Shown: positions 27,905-37,198 of the stretch, in pieces
Position numbering within the stretch: position 1 is the stretch's first letter
Layout: each line of letters opens with the position of its first letter
DNA from: CAZTQN01 sp964615765
Lineage (GTDB): Bacteria > Planctomycetota > Phycisphaerae > Phycisphaerales > UBA1924
Assembly: GCA_964615765.1 (NCBI GenBank)
Contig: CAZTQN010000036.1
Span: 1-37,875 of the forward strand
Length of the DNA: 37,875 nt
Direction of reading: 5' to 3'
Program-made: the position numbers and the translations under genes
The notes under the pieces: model-generated
What the model was told of the DNA's origin: nothing
The model's database searches: none
What the model saw: only the letters and a program-made list of their open reading frames with translations

Positions 27905-29158
27905 TCACACCCCGCGGATCGTGTACCGGAAGTATGCGTTCAGCACCGGGTACTTGACCATCGCCCGCGCCAGCCGGAACGACTCCACCGGATACCCGGT
28001 CGTCTCACACACGCGCCGCAGCAGTTCCGCGTGCCGCGGCAGGTCCGGCAGCCGCGTCGCTCGGTCCGCCCGGTCGAACGTCACGATCTCCTCCTCCATC
28101 GGGAGTTGATCATCGTCCTGGTACACGAAGTGGTCCGGCGTGCCGGTCCGTCGACCATACAGCCGAATCCGCGGCTGAATCGCCTGCGCCAGCGAACTGT
28201 GCACCAACGCGTCGTACACCAGCAGTTCGCCCGGAATGCGGGTGTACGTCGACAGATCCAGCCCGTCGCTCAGCCGCTTCGGACTGGTGTAGTAGTTGTT
28301 CTGCCGATACCCGACGTACACCGTCGCGGCCCCACCAACCCCGACGTCCCGATGCCGCACCAGCCCCGTCCAGGATTTGTCGCTCTCGCTCGGCGACCAC
28401 TCCGGCAGCGGGCGCGAGCAGAAATCCGTCAACAGCCCCGTCCCCGCGTACTCGTCCGACGGCGCGTCCTGATCCAGCGTCAGCGGGATGTACCCGTCCG
28501 ACTCGGCCCCGCGTGAGATCGCCTGCCCCGTGCGCTGCAACGAGAACGACACGAACTTGACGCGGTAACTCACCATCCGGCGCAGCTTCTTGAGCGCCGT
28601 CACGCCCTGCACGCTCACCAGGTCAATCCCGCCCTGCTTCGACGGGATCAGGATCTTGCAGTTGGTGAACGTCCCGGCTTGCAGTCCCCAGATGTGCCCG
28701 TTGGCCCGGAACGCCGCCCGCCGCTGCTTCAGCGCCTCCCGCGGCTCGTCGTCCTCCGCGAGATCGTTGATCAGCGTCACAAACCCGTTCTGCAGCCCGC
28801 CGTTGCTCTCGCGGATCTTGTCAAACCGCTCGAACGCCCGCGTGACCTCGGCGACCAGTTCCGCGTCCACGCCCGCCGCGTTCACCGCGCGCACGAACGT
28901 TCGGAACGCCCCGCTCCCCGGAACATGCCGCCCCGACAACATCGCCGACGCGGACGTCGCCACCCGGTACACGCCCCATGCCAGCGCCGGATCAATATTG
29001 AGTCGGCGTTGCAGGTCCGTCGGTCGCCGGATATCCGAGAGCGCTTCAAAGAGCGCTCCCAAGGCCGAACGCACGTCCTCGAGTGACGACTCGATCTGCT
29101 CGGCAAGCGTGCCCGGCGGGTCTGAAATGGTCGGGTCCATGTCCAAACGGTACGTCAT
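27905..29158 (-). CDS. Conserved-looking protein of unknown function, possible N-terminal helix-turn-helix
   Basis: I do not recognise the family. The 417-residue product has no signal peptide. Residues about 15-110 are helical, and LFEALSDIRRPTDLQRRLNI with DPALAWGVYRVA could be a helix-turn-helix. The central and C-terminal parts are mixed: GHIWGLQAGTFTNCKILIPS, VQGVTALKKLRRMVSYRVKF, GYIPLTLDQDAP, RIPGELLVYDALVHSSLA, EEEIVTFDRADRATRLPDLP and CETTGYPVESFRLARAMVKY. ATG 29158 gives MTYRLDMDPT; ATG 29140 is an alternative, and neither has a strong binding site. It is divergent from the secreted repeat protein across an AT-rich 129-base region, so it could control that gene (inference). Confidence 0.7.
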   Translation of the reverse strand: MTYRLDMDPTISDPPGTLAEQIESSLEDVRSALGALFEALSDIRRPTDLQRRLNIDPALAWGVYRVATSASAMLSGRHVPGSGAFRTFVRAVNAAGVDAELVAEVTRAFERFDKIRESNGGLQNGFVTLINDLAEDDEPREALKQRRAAFRANGHIWGLQAGTFTNCKILIPSKQGGIDLVSVQGVTALKKLRRMVSYRVKFVSFSLQRTGQAISRGAESDGYIPLTLDQDAPSDEYAGTGLLTDFCSRPLPEWSPSESDKSWTGLVRHRDVGVGGAATVYVGYRQNNYYTSPKRLSDGLDLSTYTRIPGELLVYDALVHSSLAQAIQPRIRLYGRRTGTPDHFVYQDDDQLPMEEEIVTFDRADRATRLPDLPRHAELLRRVCETTGYPVESFRLARAMVKYPVLNAYFRYTIRGV

Positions 29159-29205
29159 GATCGGACAGCGAGCGAAGGCATTTTAGAAATTTTTGCACAA
29201 GGCCA

Positions 29206-29234
29206 TTGACAAGGGTCCATTTGGACGACAAACT
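29206..29234 (+). promoter_or_regulatory. Candidate promoter with a palindromic site in the spacer
   Basis: TTGACA (29206-29211) is followed after 17 bases by CAAACT, a weak -10. The palindrome GTCCATTTGGAC (29215-29226) lies in the spacer, where a bound regulator would block the promoter; a related GGTCCATGTCC occurs at the start of the divergent gene (about 29134). The whole gap 29159-29287 is unusually AT-rich for this window. Confidence 0.35.
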
Positions 29235-29287
29235 GCGTACGGCGGGGTGGCAGTCGCACTGTTGACGTGCGCGACGGAGGTGATGTC

Positions 29288-32200
29288 ATGAAGATGCGCA
29301 AGGTTCTGGGGGCGGCAGCCGCGCTGCTCTGTCCTGCTCTGGTCCTGGCCCAGCCGCAGGACTTCTGCTTCAACGCCGCGCCCCTCTCGCCCAACGGCGT
29401 CCCCATCGACATCGATTTCTCCGCCGCCACCCTCGACGCTCTCAGCTCCTGCACACCCGTCGGCGAGGCCGACGTCTGGTTCTCCTACACCGCCCCCGCC
29501 AACTTCGGCGGCGCGCTGGTCGCCACCGTCTCCGCGCCCCTGCTCGTGTCCTTTTATAAGGCTTGCCCGCAGATCCCCGAAGACCTCACGGGCCTGGTCT
29601 CCTGCTTCACCACCAGCCCCGGGCACGTCTTCCTCACCCCCGGCGCGACGTACTACGTCCGCGTCGCCGCCCCGCCCGGCACCTTGACCGGCCAAGTCGC
29701 CTTCTCAACCCGTCTGCCCGGCAACGACCGCTGCGACATCGGCCTCCCGCTGATCCCGGACGTCCCGAACGACACGCACGTCGACTTCGCCTTCGCCAAG
29801 CACGACAACGACACCACCTGCGGGCCGCTCATCGACCGCGACATCTGGTTCACCTATTCCGCCCCCGCCTACACCCGCCTGTTCATCGATCCCTCGAACA
29901 ACTTCCCACAGGGCTTCTTCTCCTACTACGCCGCCTGCCCGTCCAGCCCGACCGACACCAGCGGCCAGCTCGCCTGCGTCGTCTCCAACAACGGCTCCCC
30001 GGTCCAGATGGACTTCGTCGCCGCCGGCACGTATCGCGTCCGGTTTGCCACCGTCGAAGGCGGCGGCAGCTCGTACGGCACGCTCAACTTCACCACCCGA
30101 CCCCTCAACGACAACTGCGCCGACGCCGTCCCCTTCGTCCTCGGCTCGCCCATCGGCGTCGCCGCCTCGCTCGCGACCAAGGACGGCGCCAGCACGTGCG
30201 GCGGCAACCGCGACGTCTGGTTCTCCTACACCCCCGCAACCACCGGCACGCTCGAAGTCCGGCCCGCCGGCTCCATCGCCGCCCCGCGTGTCAGCCTTCA
30301 CTCGGCTTGCCCCGCAAGCCCCACCGACACCAGCACCGAGATCGCCTGCCTCGCCACGCCCGGCGGCGGCGCGTTCATGGTCTTCCCAGTCAACGCCGGC
30401 CAGAACTACCTCATCCGCTTCTCCACCGACGACGGCGGCACGTTCAACGCCAGCGCCACCTTCAACCAGCTCACGCCCCCCGCCAACAACACCTGCGCCG
30501 CCTCCGTCCCCGCCATCTCCACCGGCGTTGCCCAGGCCTTCAACCTCACGGGCGCCACTTCGGACAACGTCTCCTCCTGCGGCGCCGGCTTCTGGGACGT
30601 CTGGTACCGCTGGACGGCGACCTTCACCGGCACCGCCGCCGCCAGCCTCTCCGTCCCCAACTTCGGCCTCGCCGTCTTTGCCTCGTGCCCGCTGTCCTCC
30701 ACCGACGTCAACTCCGAGATCGACTGCATCTCGTTCACCGGCAACCAGCAGCTCACTTTCAGCGCCGTCAGCGGCACGACCTACTACCTCCGGCTCTCGC
30801 GCACCTCTGCCGGCACCGCCACCACCGGCGGCAATGTCACCATCGCCCAGCAATCGCCCGTGCCCGCCAACAACGCCTGCGCGACACCCACCGTGCTGAC
30901 CGCCGGCGCCGCCGCCACCAACTTCACGCTCGTCGGCGCCACGCGTGACGGCACGCTCACCACCGCCGCCTCCTCCCGCGGCAACCCCGACCTCTGGTAC
31001 GCCTACACCCCGACGACCAGCGGCGGCGCCACCGTCACCATCGGCGGCGCCATCGCCGGGTCCGCCTCCGCCCCGACCATCGGCGTCTTCACCGCCTGCC
31101 CCGCCAACCCCAACGACGCCAGCACGCAGGTCGCCTCCGTCGCCGCCACCGGCGTCCCCGGTCGCTCGCTCACGTTCGCGGCCACCGCCGGCCAGACCTA
31201 CCTCATCCGCGTCGCCCGACGCAACGGCGGCACGACCAACATCGCCACCGGCACCATCGCCGTCACCGCGATCACGCCCGCCGCGAACGACCTCTGCTCG
31301 GGCGCAATCCCCGTCTTCAGCGGCGTCAACACCGCCGACGTCTCCGGCGCGGTCTTCACCGACCCGGCCCCCTCCGCCTGCGGCGGGCCCCGCGAAGTCT
31401 GGTACGCCTACGACGCACCCCCCGGCGTCGCCAGCATCACCGTCGACATCACCGGCTCCAACGGCGCCACCGTGTCCGCGTACGAGTCCTCCTGCGCCGG
31501 CGCCGAGATCGCCTGCTCCCCGTCGCTCATCTGCTTCCCCGTGACCACCGGCACGCGCTACCTCCTCCGCGTCTCCCGCGTCATGTTCCTCACCGGCGGC
31601 ACCTCGGCCCTCCCCAACACCTTCAACCTCCGCATCAACGAGTTCGCCTCCTTCCCCAGCAACGACCGCTGCACCTCGGCGCAGATCGTTTCCGAAGGGT
31701 CTCACGCCTGGTCCACCTTCGGCGGCTGCCAGGACATCACGCCCGATCCCGGCGTCACCTGCGGCAGCGGCACCGACGTCTGGTTCCAGTACAACCCCTC
31801 CGCCACCGGCACCGCCCGCGCCTCCATCCTCGGCAACATCGGCAACCTCACCCGCCACGCCTCGTGCGGCGGCCCCATCCTCGCCTGCGACGACACCACC
31901 ATCTACCCCCCGATCGACGTCGTCACCCTCACCTTCCCCACCACGCTCGGCACGCCCGTGTTCCTCCGCGTCGCCGCCAATAACGCCAGCGCCAGCAATC
32001 TCGTCATCGAGCAGGCCTTCGCCCCCGGCAACGACGAGTGCGAGAACGCCCTCCCCATCGAAGCCGGCTTCACCTTCTTCGACACCACCGACGCGACCAA
32101 CAGCGGCTACGTCGACCAGTGCGCCATCGGCGGCGGCAAGGACCTCTGGTTCACCTACACCCCGCCCCGCAGCGGCAAGGTCTTCTTCGATACCTGCACC

Positions 32201-32644
32201 CGCGCCTTCACCGACAGCACCGGCTCCTACCCCGCCTTCGACGGCTCCATCTGGGCCATCAGCAACATCTCGATCTTCACCAGTTGCGGCGTCCCCGTTC
32301 GCTGCAGCAACCCCAACGACCCCAACCAGGACACCTGCGCCGTCCCCGAAGCCTTCCGCTATCCCAGCCTCGTCTACGGGCCCTTCTACGGCTCGCCCAC
32401 GCTGCTCATCCGCGTCGGCACCGACATCAACGGCGCCGGCACCGGCCGCCTCTACGTCCGCTTCGACCCCACCCTCTGCGGCGGCGATTTCAACAACAAC
32501 GGCTTCGTCAGCGTCCAGGACATCTTCGACTTCCTCACCGCCTACTTCAGCGGCAGCCCCACCGCCGACATCAACCAGAGCGGCGTCAACACCGTCCAGG
32601 ACATCTTCGACTTCCTCGGCGCGTTCTTCATCGGCTGCCCGTAA
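29288..32644 (+). CDS. Large secreted repeat protein with C-terminal dockerin-like domain
   Basis: The 1118-residue product has a signal peptide (KVLGAAAALLCPALVLAQ). It then has eight beta-sandwich repeats of about 110-140 residues, each with an Asp/Glu-x-Trp-aromatic core: ADVWFSYTAP, RDIWFTYSAP, RDVWFSYTPA, WDVWYRWTAT, PDLWYAYTPT, REVWYAYDAP, TDVWFQYNPS, KDLWFTYTPP. Each also tends to carry an A/S-C-P phrase and YLIR-like strand, similar to bacterial pre-peptidase C-terminal (PPC-like) folds. The last about 54 residues hold two calcium-loop helices, DFNNNGFVSVQDIFDFL and DINQSGVNTVQDIFDFL, as in dockerins. ATG 29288 is chosen because GGAGGTGAT sits just upstream (29276-29284). Likely role is in surface adhesion or complex assembly. 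No catalytic domain seen. Confidence 0.88.
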   Translation: MKMRKVLGAAAALLCPALVLAQPQDFCFNAAPLSPNGVPIDIDFSAATLDALSSCTPVGEADVWFSYTAPANFGGALVATVSAPLLVSFYKACPQIPEDLTGLVSCFTTSPGHVFLTPGATYYVRVAAPPGTLTGQVAFSTRLPGNDRCDIGLPLIPDVPNDTHVDFAFAKHDNDTTCGPLIDRDIWFTYSAPAYTRLFIDPSNNFPQGFFSYYAACPSSPTDTSGQLACVVSNNGSPVQMDFVAAGTYRVRFATVEGGGSSYGTLNFTTRPLNDNCADAVPFVLGSPIGVAASLATKDGASTCGGNRDVWFSYTPATTGTLEVRPAGSIAAPRVSLHSACPASPTDTSTEIACLATPGGGAFMVFPVNAGQNYLIRFSTDDGGTFNASATFNQLTPPANNTCAASVPAISTGVAQAFNLTGATSDNVSSCGAGFWDVWYRWTATFTGTAAASLSVPNFGLAVFASCPLSSTDVNSEIDCISFTGNQQLTFSAVSGTTYYLRLSRTSAGTATTGGNVTIAQQSPVPANNACATPTVLTAGAAATNFTLVGATRDGTLTTAASSRGNPDLWYAYTPTTSGGATVTIGGAIAGSASAPTIGVFTACPANPNDASTQVASVAATGVPGRSLTFAATAGQTYLIRVARRNGGTTNIATGTIAVTAITPAANDLCSGAIPVFSGVNTADVSGAVFTDPAPSACGGPREVWYAYDAPPGVASITVDITGSNGATVSAYESSCAGAEIACSPSLICFPVTTGTRYLLRVSRVMFLTGGTSALPNTFNLRINEFASFPSNDRCTSAQIVSEGSHAWSTFGGCQDITPDPGVTCGSGTDVWFQYNPSATGTARASILGNIGNLTRHASCGGPILACDDTTIYPPIDVVTLTFPTTLGTPVFLRVAANNASASNLVIEQAFAPGNDECENALPIEAGFTFFDTTDATNSGYVDQCAIGGGKDLWFTYTPPRSGKVFFDTCTRAFTDSTGSYPAFDGSIWAISNISIFTSCGVPVRCSNPNDPNQDTCAVPEAFRYPSLVYGPFYGSPTLLIRVGTDINGAGTGRLYVRFDPTLCGGDFNNNGFVSVQDIFDFLTAYFSGSPTADINQSGVNTVQDIFDFLGAFFIGCP

Positions 32645-32704
32645 CCCCGCACCGCTCTCCCGCCGCCCCCGCCCACCGCGGGGCGCGGCGGTCCCGGAGG
32701 CCCC

Positions 32705-33748
32705 ATGCGCACCACGCCCCACGCCCGCGCCGCGTTTTCGCTCATCGAACTCATCATCGCCATCGCCATCATCGCCCTGCTCATTGCCATCCTTCTGCCC
32801 AGCCTCGGCTCCGCACGCGAGTCCGCCCGGCGCACCGTTTGCGCCAGCAACCTCCGCCAGATCGGCCTCGCGCACCACGCCTACGCCACCGACTTCAAGG
32901 GCTTCATCGCCACCTTCAACGGCGATCCCGATCTTCCGAACGACTCGGCCGACTGCGCCGCCCAGGCCCAGCGCATCATCAACTCCACGCTCGAGCGCTC
33001 GGGCGGCGGGGCCGTTCCCGAGTTCGTGCAGCAGGGCAACACCGTGCCCCATCACATGTTCTCGAACCTGATGCTCGTGGAGCACATGGGCGGGCAACTG
33101 CCCACGCCGTCGGTCGTTTGCCCGTCCGACGCCGCCCGCCTGGACTGGCGCTCCCGGGCCAACTCGCCCGCCGCGCTGGCGGCCACGCCGTTCCGCCCGC
33201 GCCGGAGCGCCAACAGCCTCAACCTCGCCTGGCTCCCGTTCTCCACGAGTTACCAACTCATGCCGGCGGCATGGGGCGCCGACGTGGGCCGCAACATCAA
33301 CTGCCGCCAGGCCGCCGTTTGCCAGCAACTTCAGGAGCACGATTCCTACTACGATCACGCGTGCGGCCCGGACAAATCCGTCTGGGGCAAGCGCAAGCTC
33401 GATGAAGTCCGCGCCCCCGCCCACAAGGTCGCCGTCGCCGACGAGCAGCAGCGCCACTACGGGCGCGACATGTACTTCGCCTACTCCAACGCCCGTCAGC
33501 CGCTGCTGTTCTGGGATGACAGCGTCAGCATCCGCCGCACCGGCGACGCCCGGGCCGGGTGGGACCCCGCCATCCCCGAGAACCAGCAGGCCTCCGAGAC
33601 CTTCGCCTACCGCCCGGACTTGGGCTTCGAATCGCCCACGCTCAACGGGCAGCAACTCGAACTCGTGCGCGGGTGGTATAAGTGGACCCGCGGCGGGCTC
33701 ACCGGCGTCGACTACGGCGCCGCGGAGGTCAACACGCGGAGCTGGTAA
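32705..33748 (+). CDS. Pseudopilin-like protein with N-terminal methylation motif
   Basis: The 347-residue product starts with a short basic leader, then AFSLIELIIAIAIIALLIAI, a type III signal (pilin-like) in which the residue before the cut is Ala instead of the usual Gly and Glu is at position 5 of the mature protein. After the membrane helix comes LGSARESARRTVCASNLRQIGLA, the sequence seen in the large planctomycete family of pilin-like secreted proteins, then a soluble domain with several Cys (CPSDAARLDW, CRQAAVCQQL, YYDHACGPDKS). GGAGG at 32695-32699 supports the ATG. It may be processed by the prepilin peptidase encoded at 2791-4530. It lies between two dockerin-ended secreted proteins, on the same strand, 60 bases after the first. 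Confidence 0.86.
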   Translation: MRTTPHARAAFSLIELIIAIAIIALLIAILLPSLGSARESARRTVCASNLRQIGLAHHAYATDFKGFIATFNGDPDLPNDSADCAAQAQRIINSTLERSGGGAVPEFVQQGNTVPHHMFSNLMLVEHMGGQLPTPSVVCPSDAARLDWRSRANSPAALAATPFRPRRSANSLNLAWLPFSTSYQLMPAAWGADVGRNINCRQAAVCQQLQEHDSYYDHACGPDKSVWGKRKLDEVRAPAHKVAVADEQQRHYGRDMYFAYSNARQPLLFWDDSVSIRRTGDARAGWDPAIPENQQASETFAYRPDLGFESPTLNGQQLELVRGWYKWTRGGLTGVDYGAAEVNTRSW

Positions 33749-33796
33749 CCCACCAAACCTCTTCTGCTGGGGAAGAACACCACCACTTCCCCTGGG

Positions 33797-33826
33797 CCGT
33801 CACCCCGACTTCATCCGGGGTGACGG
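33797..33826 (+). terminator. Probable terminator after the pseudopilin-like gene
   Basis: The 11-bp perfect stem CCGTCACCCCG / CGGGGTGACGG with an 8-base loop is followed by CTTCTTCG. The T run is weak, so termination may be partial. Confidence 0.6.
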
Positions 33827-33882
33827 CTTCTTCGATTCGGCGACGATGCTCTGAGATCCCGCACACCCGCCGGAGATTGGAC

Positions 33883-35910
33883 GTGAACCTTGCTCACCTA
33901 TGCACACTGCTGGTCGTCCCGGGCGCATTCGGGCCCGCGCACGCCGCTCCGCCCGCGGCTCCCGCGCCCGCCACGCTGCTCAGCGCCGGTTCCGCGGCGT
34001 ACACCGCTCTGGGCATCGACTCCGGCCCGCTTGAGGCCGCTCCCGCCGAGTCCCTCCCGGCGATCATCTTCAGCACCGTGGCTCGCGTTCCCGGCGCGGC
34101 TTGGATCCGCCTCCGCTTCGCCGACGCCGCCTCAACCGTTCTCAGCGGCGACCCCGGAAACGCCAACGCCTCCCGCATCCGAATCACCGGGCTCCTCGAC
34201 GGCGCTCGGCAGACGCTCAACGCCGAGCACCTCGAGCACTGGGGCTACACCTCCGCCTACTTCAACGGCGAGGCGGTGCTGGTTGAACTGATCGCCAGCC
34301 CGAACACCGGCGCCAGCCGCGTCGTCATCGACGCCGCCGAGCACGCCCCGCCCAGCGCCCGCATCCCGCGCAGCCTCTGCGGCCCGTCCGATGACCGCGT
34401 GCCCTCGACCGACCCGCGCTGCGCCCGCCTGTCTTCGGACGGATGCACCGCCTGGCTCATCAACGACCTCAACGCCGGTTTGCTCACCGCCGGCCACTGC
34501 CGCTTCGCGCTCGCGACCGTCGCGTCGTTCAACACGCCGCTGTCAACACCCAACGGCGAGGTCCAGTTCCCGCCCCCGATCGATCAGTACCCGGTCGAGC
34601 TCACCTCGGCGCAAGGCGCAAACGCCGGCCCCGGGGCCGACTGGCAGTACTTCGCCTGCCTGACCAACTCCGAGTCCGGCCTGACGCCGTTCCAGCGCCA
34701 GCAGGCCCGCTTCACGCTCGCGCCCGCGGCACCCGCCGTCGCCGACGCACGCCCGATCCGCATCACCGGCTATGGCGCCGTCGCCGCCCCGGTCTCGCTC
34801 ATGTGGAACGGCGCGCAGAAGACCCACGTCGGCCCGTACGCCGGCCTCACCGGGTCGACGATCCGGTACGCCGTCGACACCACCGGCGGCAACTCCGGCT
34901 CCGCCGTGCTCGACGAGCAGACCAGCCAGGCGATCGGCGTGCACACGCACGAGGGCTGCACCGACAGCGGCGGGGCCAACCTCGGCACGGCGATCCACGC
35001 CGCGCCCCTTCAGGCCGCGCTCGCCGCCCCGCGTGGGCTGTGCCGCAGCGGGCTCGCCACACCCGCCGGCCCGCTCTACATCGCTGGCGACCTCGCCAAC
35101 AACTTCGGCACCGCCGAGCGCGCCACCGGCCTTTTCGCCAAGGTCTCCGACATCCCCGCCAGGATGCACGGCCTTGCCTATGACCCCGCCGCCGACCGCT
35201 TCTTCTGCACCACCGAGTCCGCCCGTCTGCTCTCCATCAATCCGGACGGCGGCGCCGTCGTCGCTAGCGTGCCGCTCGCTACCTCTGAGTTCATCAACGG
35301 CCTGGCCTTCGACCCCGCGTCGTCCACGCTCTTCGGCATCGTCGGCGCATCCGGGCAACTGCTCCGCATCGATCCCACGTCCGGTGCCGTCACACCCATC
35401 GGGCCGCCCTCCGGCGGCAACGTCGCCGGCCTCGAGTTCGACCCGCTCTCCGGCCTGCTCTTCGGTATTGAGGACGCGCCCGGCGGCTCGCGCCTCGTCC
35501 GCTTCCGCACCGACAACGGCGCACGCTCCGTCGTCGGGCTGCTCGGCGTCGGCGCCAACTCCGATTGCAACGGCCTCAGTTGGGGCGGCGGCGGGCCCAA
35601 CCTCTTCACCATCGACGCGCTCACCGATCGCCTCATTCAGATCAACCCACGCACCGGTGCCGGCACCGTTGTCGGGTCCACCCGCGGGCTGTTCGGCAGC
35701 GGCTTCGGCCTCGCACTCCGCGGCACGCCCGCCATCGTCTGCGCCGCCGACTTCAACGCCGACAACGCCATCACCGTCGGCGACATCTTCGACTTCGTGC
35801 AAGCCTGGTTCGCTCGCTCGCCCGCGGCCGACCTCAACGACTCAGCCTCGGTCACCACCGCCGACCTGTATGCGTTCATCGGCGAGTGTTTCGTCGGCGC
35901 CTGCCGTTGA
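33883..35910 (+). CDS. Secreted trypsin-like serine protease with dockerin-like C-terminus
   Basis: The 675-residue product begins at GTG 33883 with a signal peptide (LAHLCTLLVVPGAFGPAHA). CGGAGA about 8 bases upstream supports this start. Residues about 185-380 are a chymotrypsin-fold protease of the V8/trypsin-like type: H205 in LLTAGHCRF, a candidate Asp D253 in GADWQYF and nucleophile S338 in TGGNSGSAVLD, followed by GVHTHEGCTDSGG. Residues about 395-610 repeat LAYDPAADRFFCTT, LAFDPASSTLFGI and LEFDPLSGLLFGIED, i.e. beta-propeller-like blades. The last about 56 residues are a paired calcium-loop dockerin-like unit (DFNADNAITVGDIFDFVQAW, DLNDSASVTTADLYAFI). The dockerin-like end matches that of the 29288-32644 product, so both probably go to the same surface location. 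Confidence 0.9.
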   Translation: MNLAHLCTLLVVPGAFGPAHAAPPAAPAPATLLSAGSAAYTALGIDSGPLEAAPAESLPAIIFSTVARVPGAAWIRLRFADAASTVLSGDPGNANASRIRITGLLDGARQTLNAEHLEHWGYTSAYFNGEAVLVELIASPNTGASRVVIDAAEHAPPSARIPRSLCGPSDDRVPSTDPRCARLSSDGCTAWLINDLNAGLLTAGHCRFALATVASFNTPLSTPNGEVQFPPPIDQYPVELTSAQGANAGPGADWQYFACLTNSESGLTPFQRQQARFTLAPAAPAVADARPIRITGYGAVAAPVSLMWNGAQKTHVGPYAGLTGSTIRYAVDTTGGNSGSAVLDEQTSQAIGVHTHEGCTDSGGANLGTAIHAAPLQAALAAPRGLCRSGLATPAGPLYIAGDLANNFGTAERATGLFAKVSDIPARMHGLAYDPAADRFFCTTESARLLSINPDGGAVVASVPLATSEFINGLAFDPASSTLFGIVGASGQLLRIDPTSGAVTPIGPPSGGNVAGLEFDPLSGLLFGIEDAPGGSRLVRFRTDNGARSVVGLLGVGANSDCNGLSWGGGGPNLFTIDALTDRLIQINPRTGAGTVVGSTRGLFGSGFGLALRGTPAIVCAADFNADNAITVGDIFDFVQAWFARSPAADLNDSASVTTADLYAFIGECFVGACR

Positions 35911-36038
35911 CCGCGCCGGCCCTCGCCGCGCGCGCACAAACCCACCACACCCCGCCCACCTTCACTCCCCAACTCCAGCGGGCTCCCCGCGCGCTCCGCA
36001 GTACCCGTTCAAAGACCAACAATTCCCACACAGTTTCG

Positions 36039-36067
36039 TTGGCACACGGTTCGTATTTTGGTAGACT
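36039..36067 (+). promoter_or_regulatory. Sigma-70-type promoter
   Basis: TTGGCA (36039-36044), a 17-base spacer and TAGACT (36062-36067) lie about 50 bases before the lipoprotein ATG in a locally AT-rich stretch. Both boxes match consensus well for this GC-rich genome. Confidence 0.6.
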
Positions 36068-36116
36068 GCCCCAGCACCGCCGCGCGACATCACGCGCCGG
36101 CGAAAGGGGGTTCGCC

Positions 36117-37160
36117 ATGTCCATCGTCTTGCTGCCGTTCCGTCCGTCGACGACCGCCGCGGCCCGCGCGCGCTCGCCGCATCTGGCCTTCCGCGCCGCC
36201 GCCGCGCCTCCACGCCCGCAAGCGCCCACATCCACCGCAACACCGCCACACCGCCCGCCCGAGCCGCGTGCGCGAGCGCAGCGCGAGCCCGTCGGGCACG
36301 TCCTGGTCGTGATGGGGTTCCTGCTCTTTGCGCTGCTGCTGTCGGGCTGCGGCCTCGCCGACGGGCAGCGGGCCGCGGTCGCCAAGTTCTCCGCCGCGTC
36401 TGTCACGCTGGGCGATCTCGCCGCGCAGGAGTTCGCCCGCTCCCGCGCCGACGTCATCGCGATGAACACCGCCGCGCTCGAACTCGGCGAGCGCACCGTC
36501 GACGCCGACACGCTCGACCAGTTCGTCACGCTCGAGCGCGTGCAGCTCCGCACCGCCGCGTGCGACGCGCTCCGCACCTACGGCGAGCTTCTCCGCACGC
36601 TCGCCACCGCCGACGACCCCGCCGCCCTCCGCCTCGCCGCCGATTCCTTCGCCGCCAGCCTCAAGTCCTTCGCCGCTCTTCGCATCGAGGGCGAGCAGGA
36701 GGGCGCGATCAGCGCGGCGGTCCAGTTCCTCGCCTCGGGCATCATCGAGGCGCAGCGGGCCGAGCGGGTCCGCGCGATCGTCAAGCAGTCCAGCCCCGCC
36801 GTCCGCGCCGTCGCCGACGCGCTCCGCGAGGATTTCGACCTCGAGGGCGAGTACTGGCAACTCGCCTACGACGCGACCGCGGCCCGCCTCAACAGCGCCG
36901 CCACCGCCGCCGCCCGGGACAACGCCACGCCCGAAGGTGCCGCCCGGGCCCAGGCGGCCCGCGCGCTGCGCTCCACCAGCCTCGCCCGGCGAGACGCCGC
37001 CGTCAGCGCCATCAGCGCCGCCGTCGACGCGCTCGTCGCCGCGGAGAAGGAACTCTTCCTTGTGGTCGACTACCCGGAGATCACGCTCGGCGACATCGAC
37101 GCCTACTTCACACGCGTCGAGCGGCTCGCCGCCATCGTCCGCATCCTCGCCGCCAACTGA
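36117..37160 (+). CDS. Lipoprotein-like protein with long N-terminal extension
   Basis: The 347-residue product has a hydrophobic segment with lipobox (VLVVMGFLLFALLLSGC-GLADG) only at about residues 62-80, after a Pro/Arg/Ala-rich leader. The soluble part is almost entirely helical (SAASVTLGDLAAQEFARSRA, LAADSFAASLKSFAALRIEG, SLARRDAAVSAISAAVDALV). No family recognised. The ATG 36117 is supported by AAAGGGGGTTCGCC before it, nearly identical to the leader of the next gene (AAAGGGGGATTCACC); ATG 36312 would give a standard short lipoprotein signal but lacks such a site. The two genes are 38 bases apart and probably co-expressed from the promoter at 36039. Confidence 0.7.
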   Translation: MSIVLLPFRPSTTAAARARSPHLAFRAAAAPPRPQAPTSTATPPHRPPEPRARAQREPVGHVLVVMGFLLFALLLSGCGLADGQRAAVAKFSAASVTLGDLAAQEFARSRADVIAMNTAALELGERTVDADTLDQFVTLERVQLRTAACDALRTYGELLRTLATADDPAALRLAADSFAASLKSFAALRIEGEQEGAISAAVQFLASGIIEAQRAERVRAIVKQSSPAVRAVADALREDFDLEGEYWQLAYDATAARLNSAATAAARDNATPEGAARAQAARALRSTSLARRDAAVSAISAAVDALVAAEKELFLVVDYPEITLGDIDAYFTRVERLAAIVRILAAN

Positions 37161-37198
37161 CCCATCACCACCACGCCGAACTCAAAGGGGGATTCACC

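Noticed and set aside
29705..33655. A 1316-codon open frame on the minus strand
   Set aside because: It is antisense to the secreted repeat protein and the pseudopilin-like gene, rich in Gly/Ala/Val/Asp without domains. High GC keeps antisense frames open; the plus-strand genes have signal peptides, binding sites and motifs.
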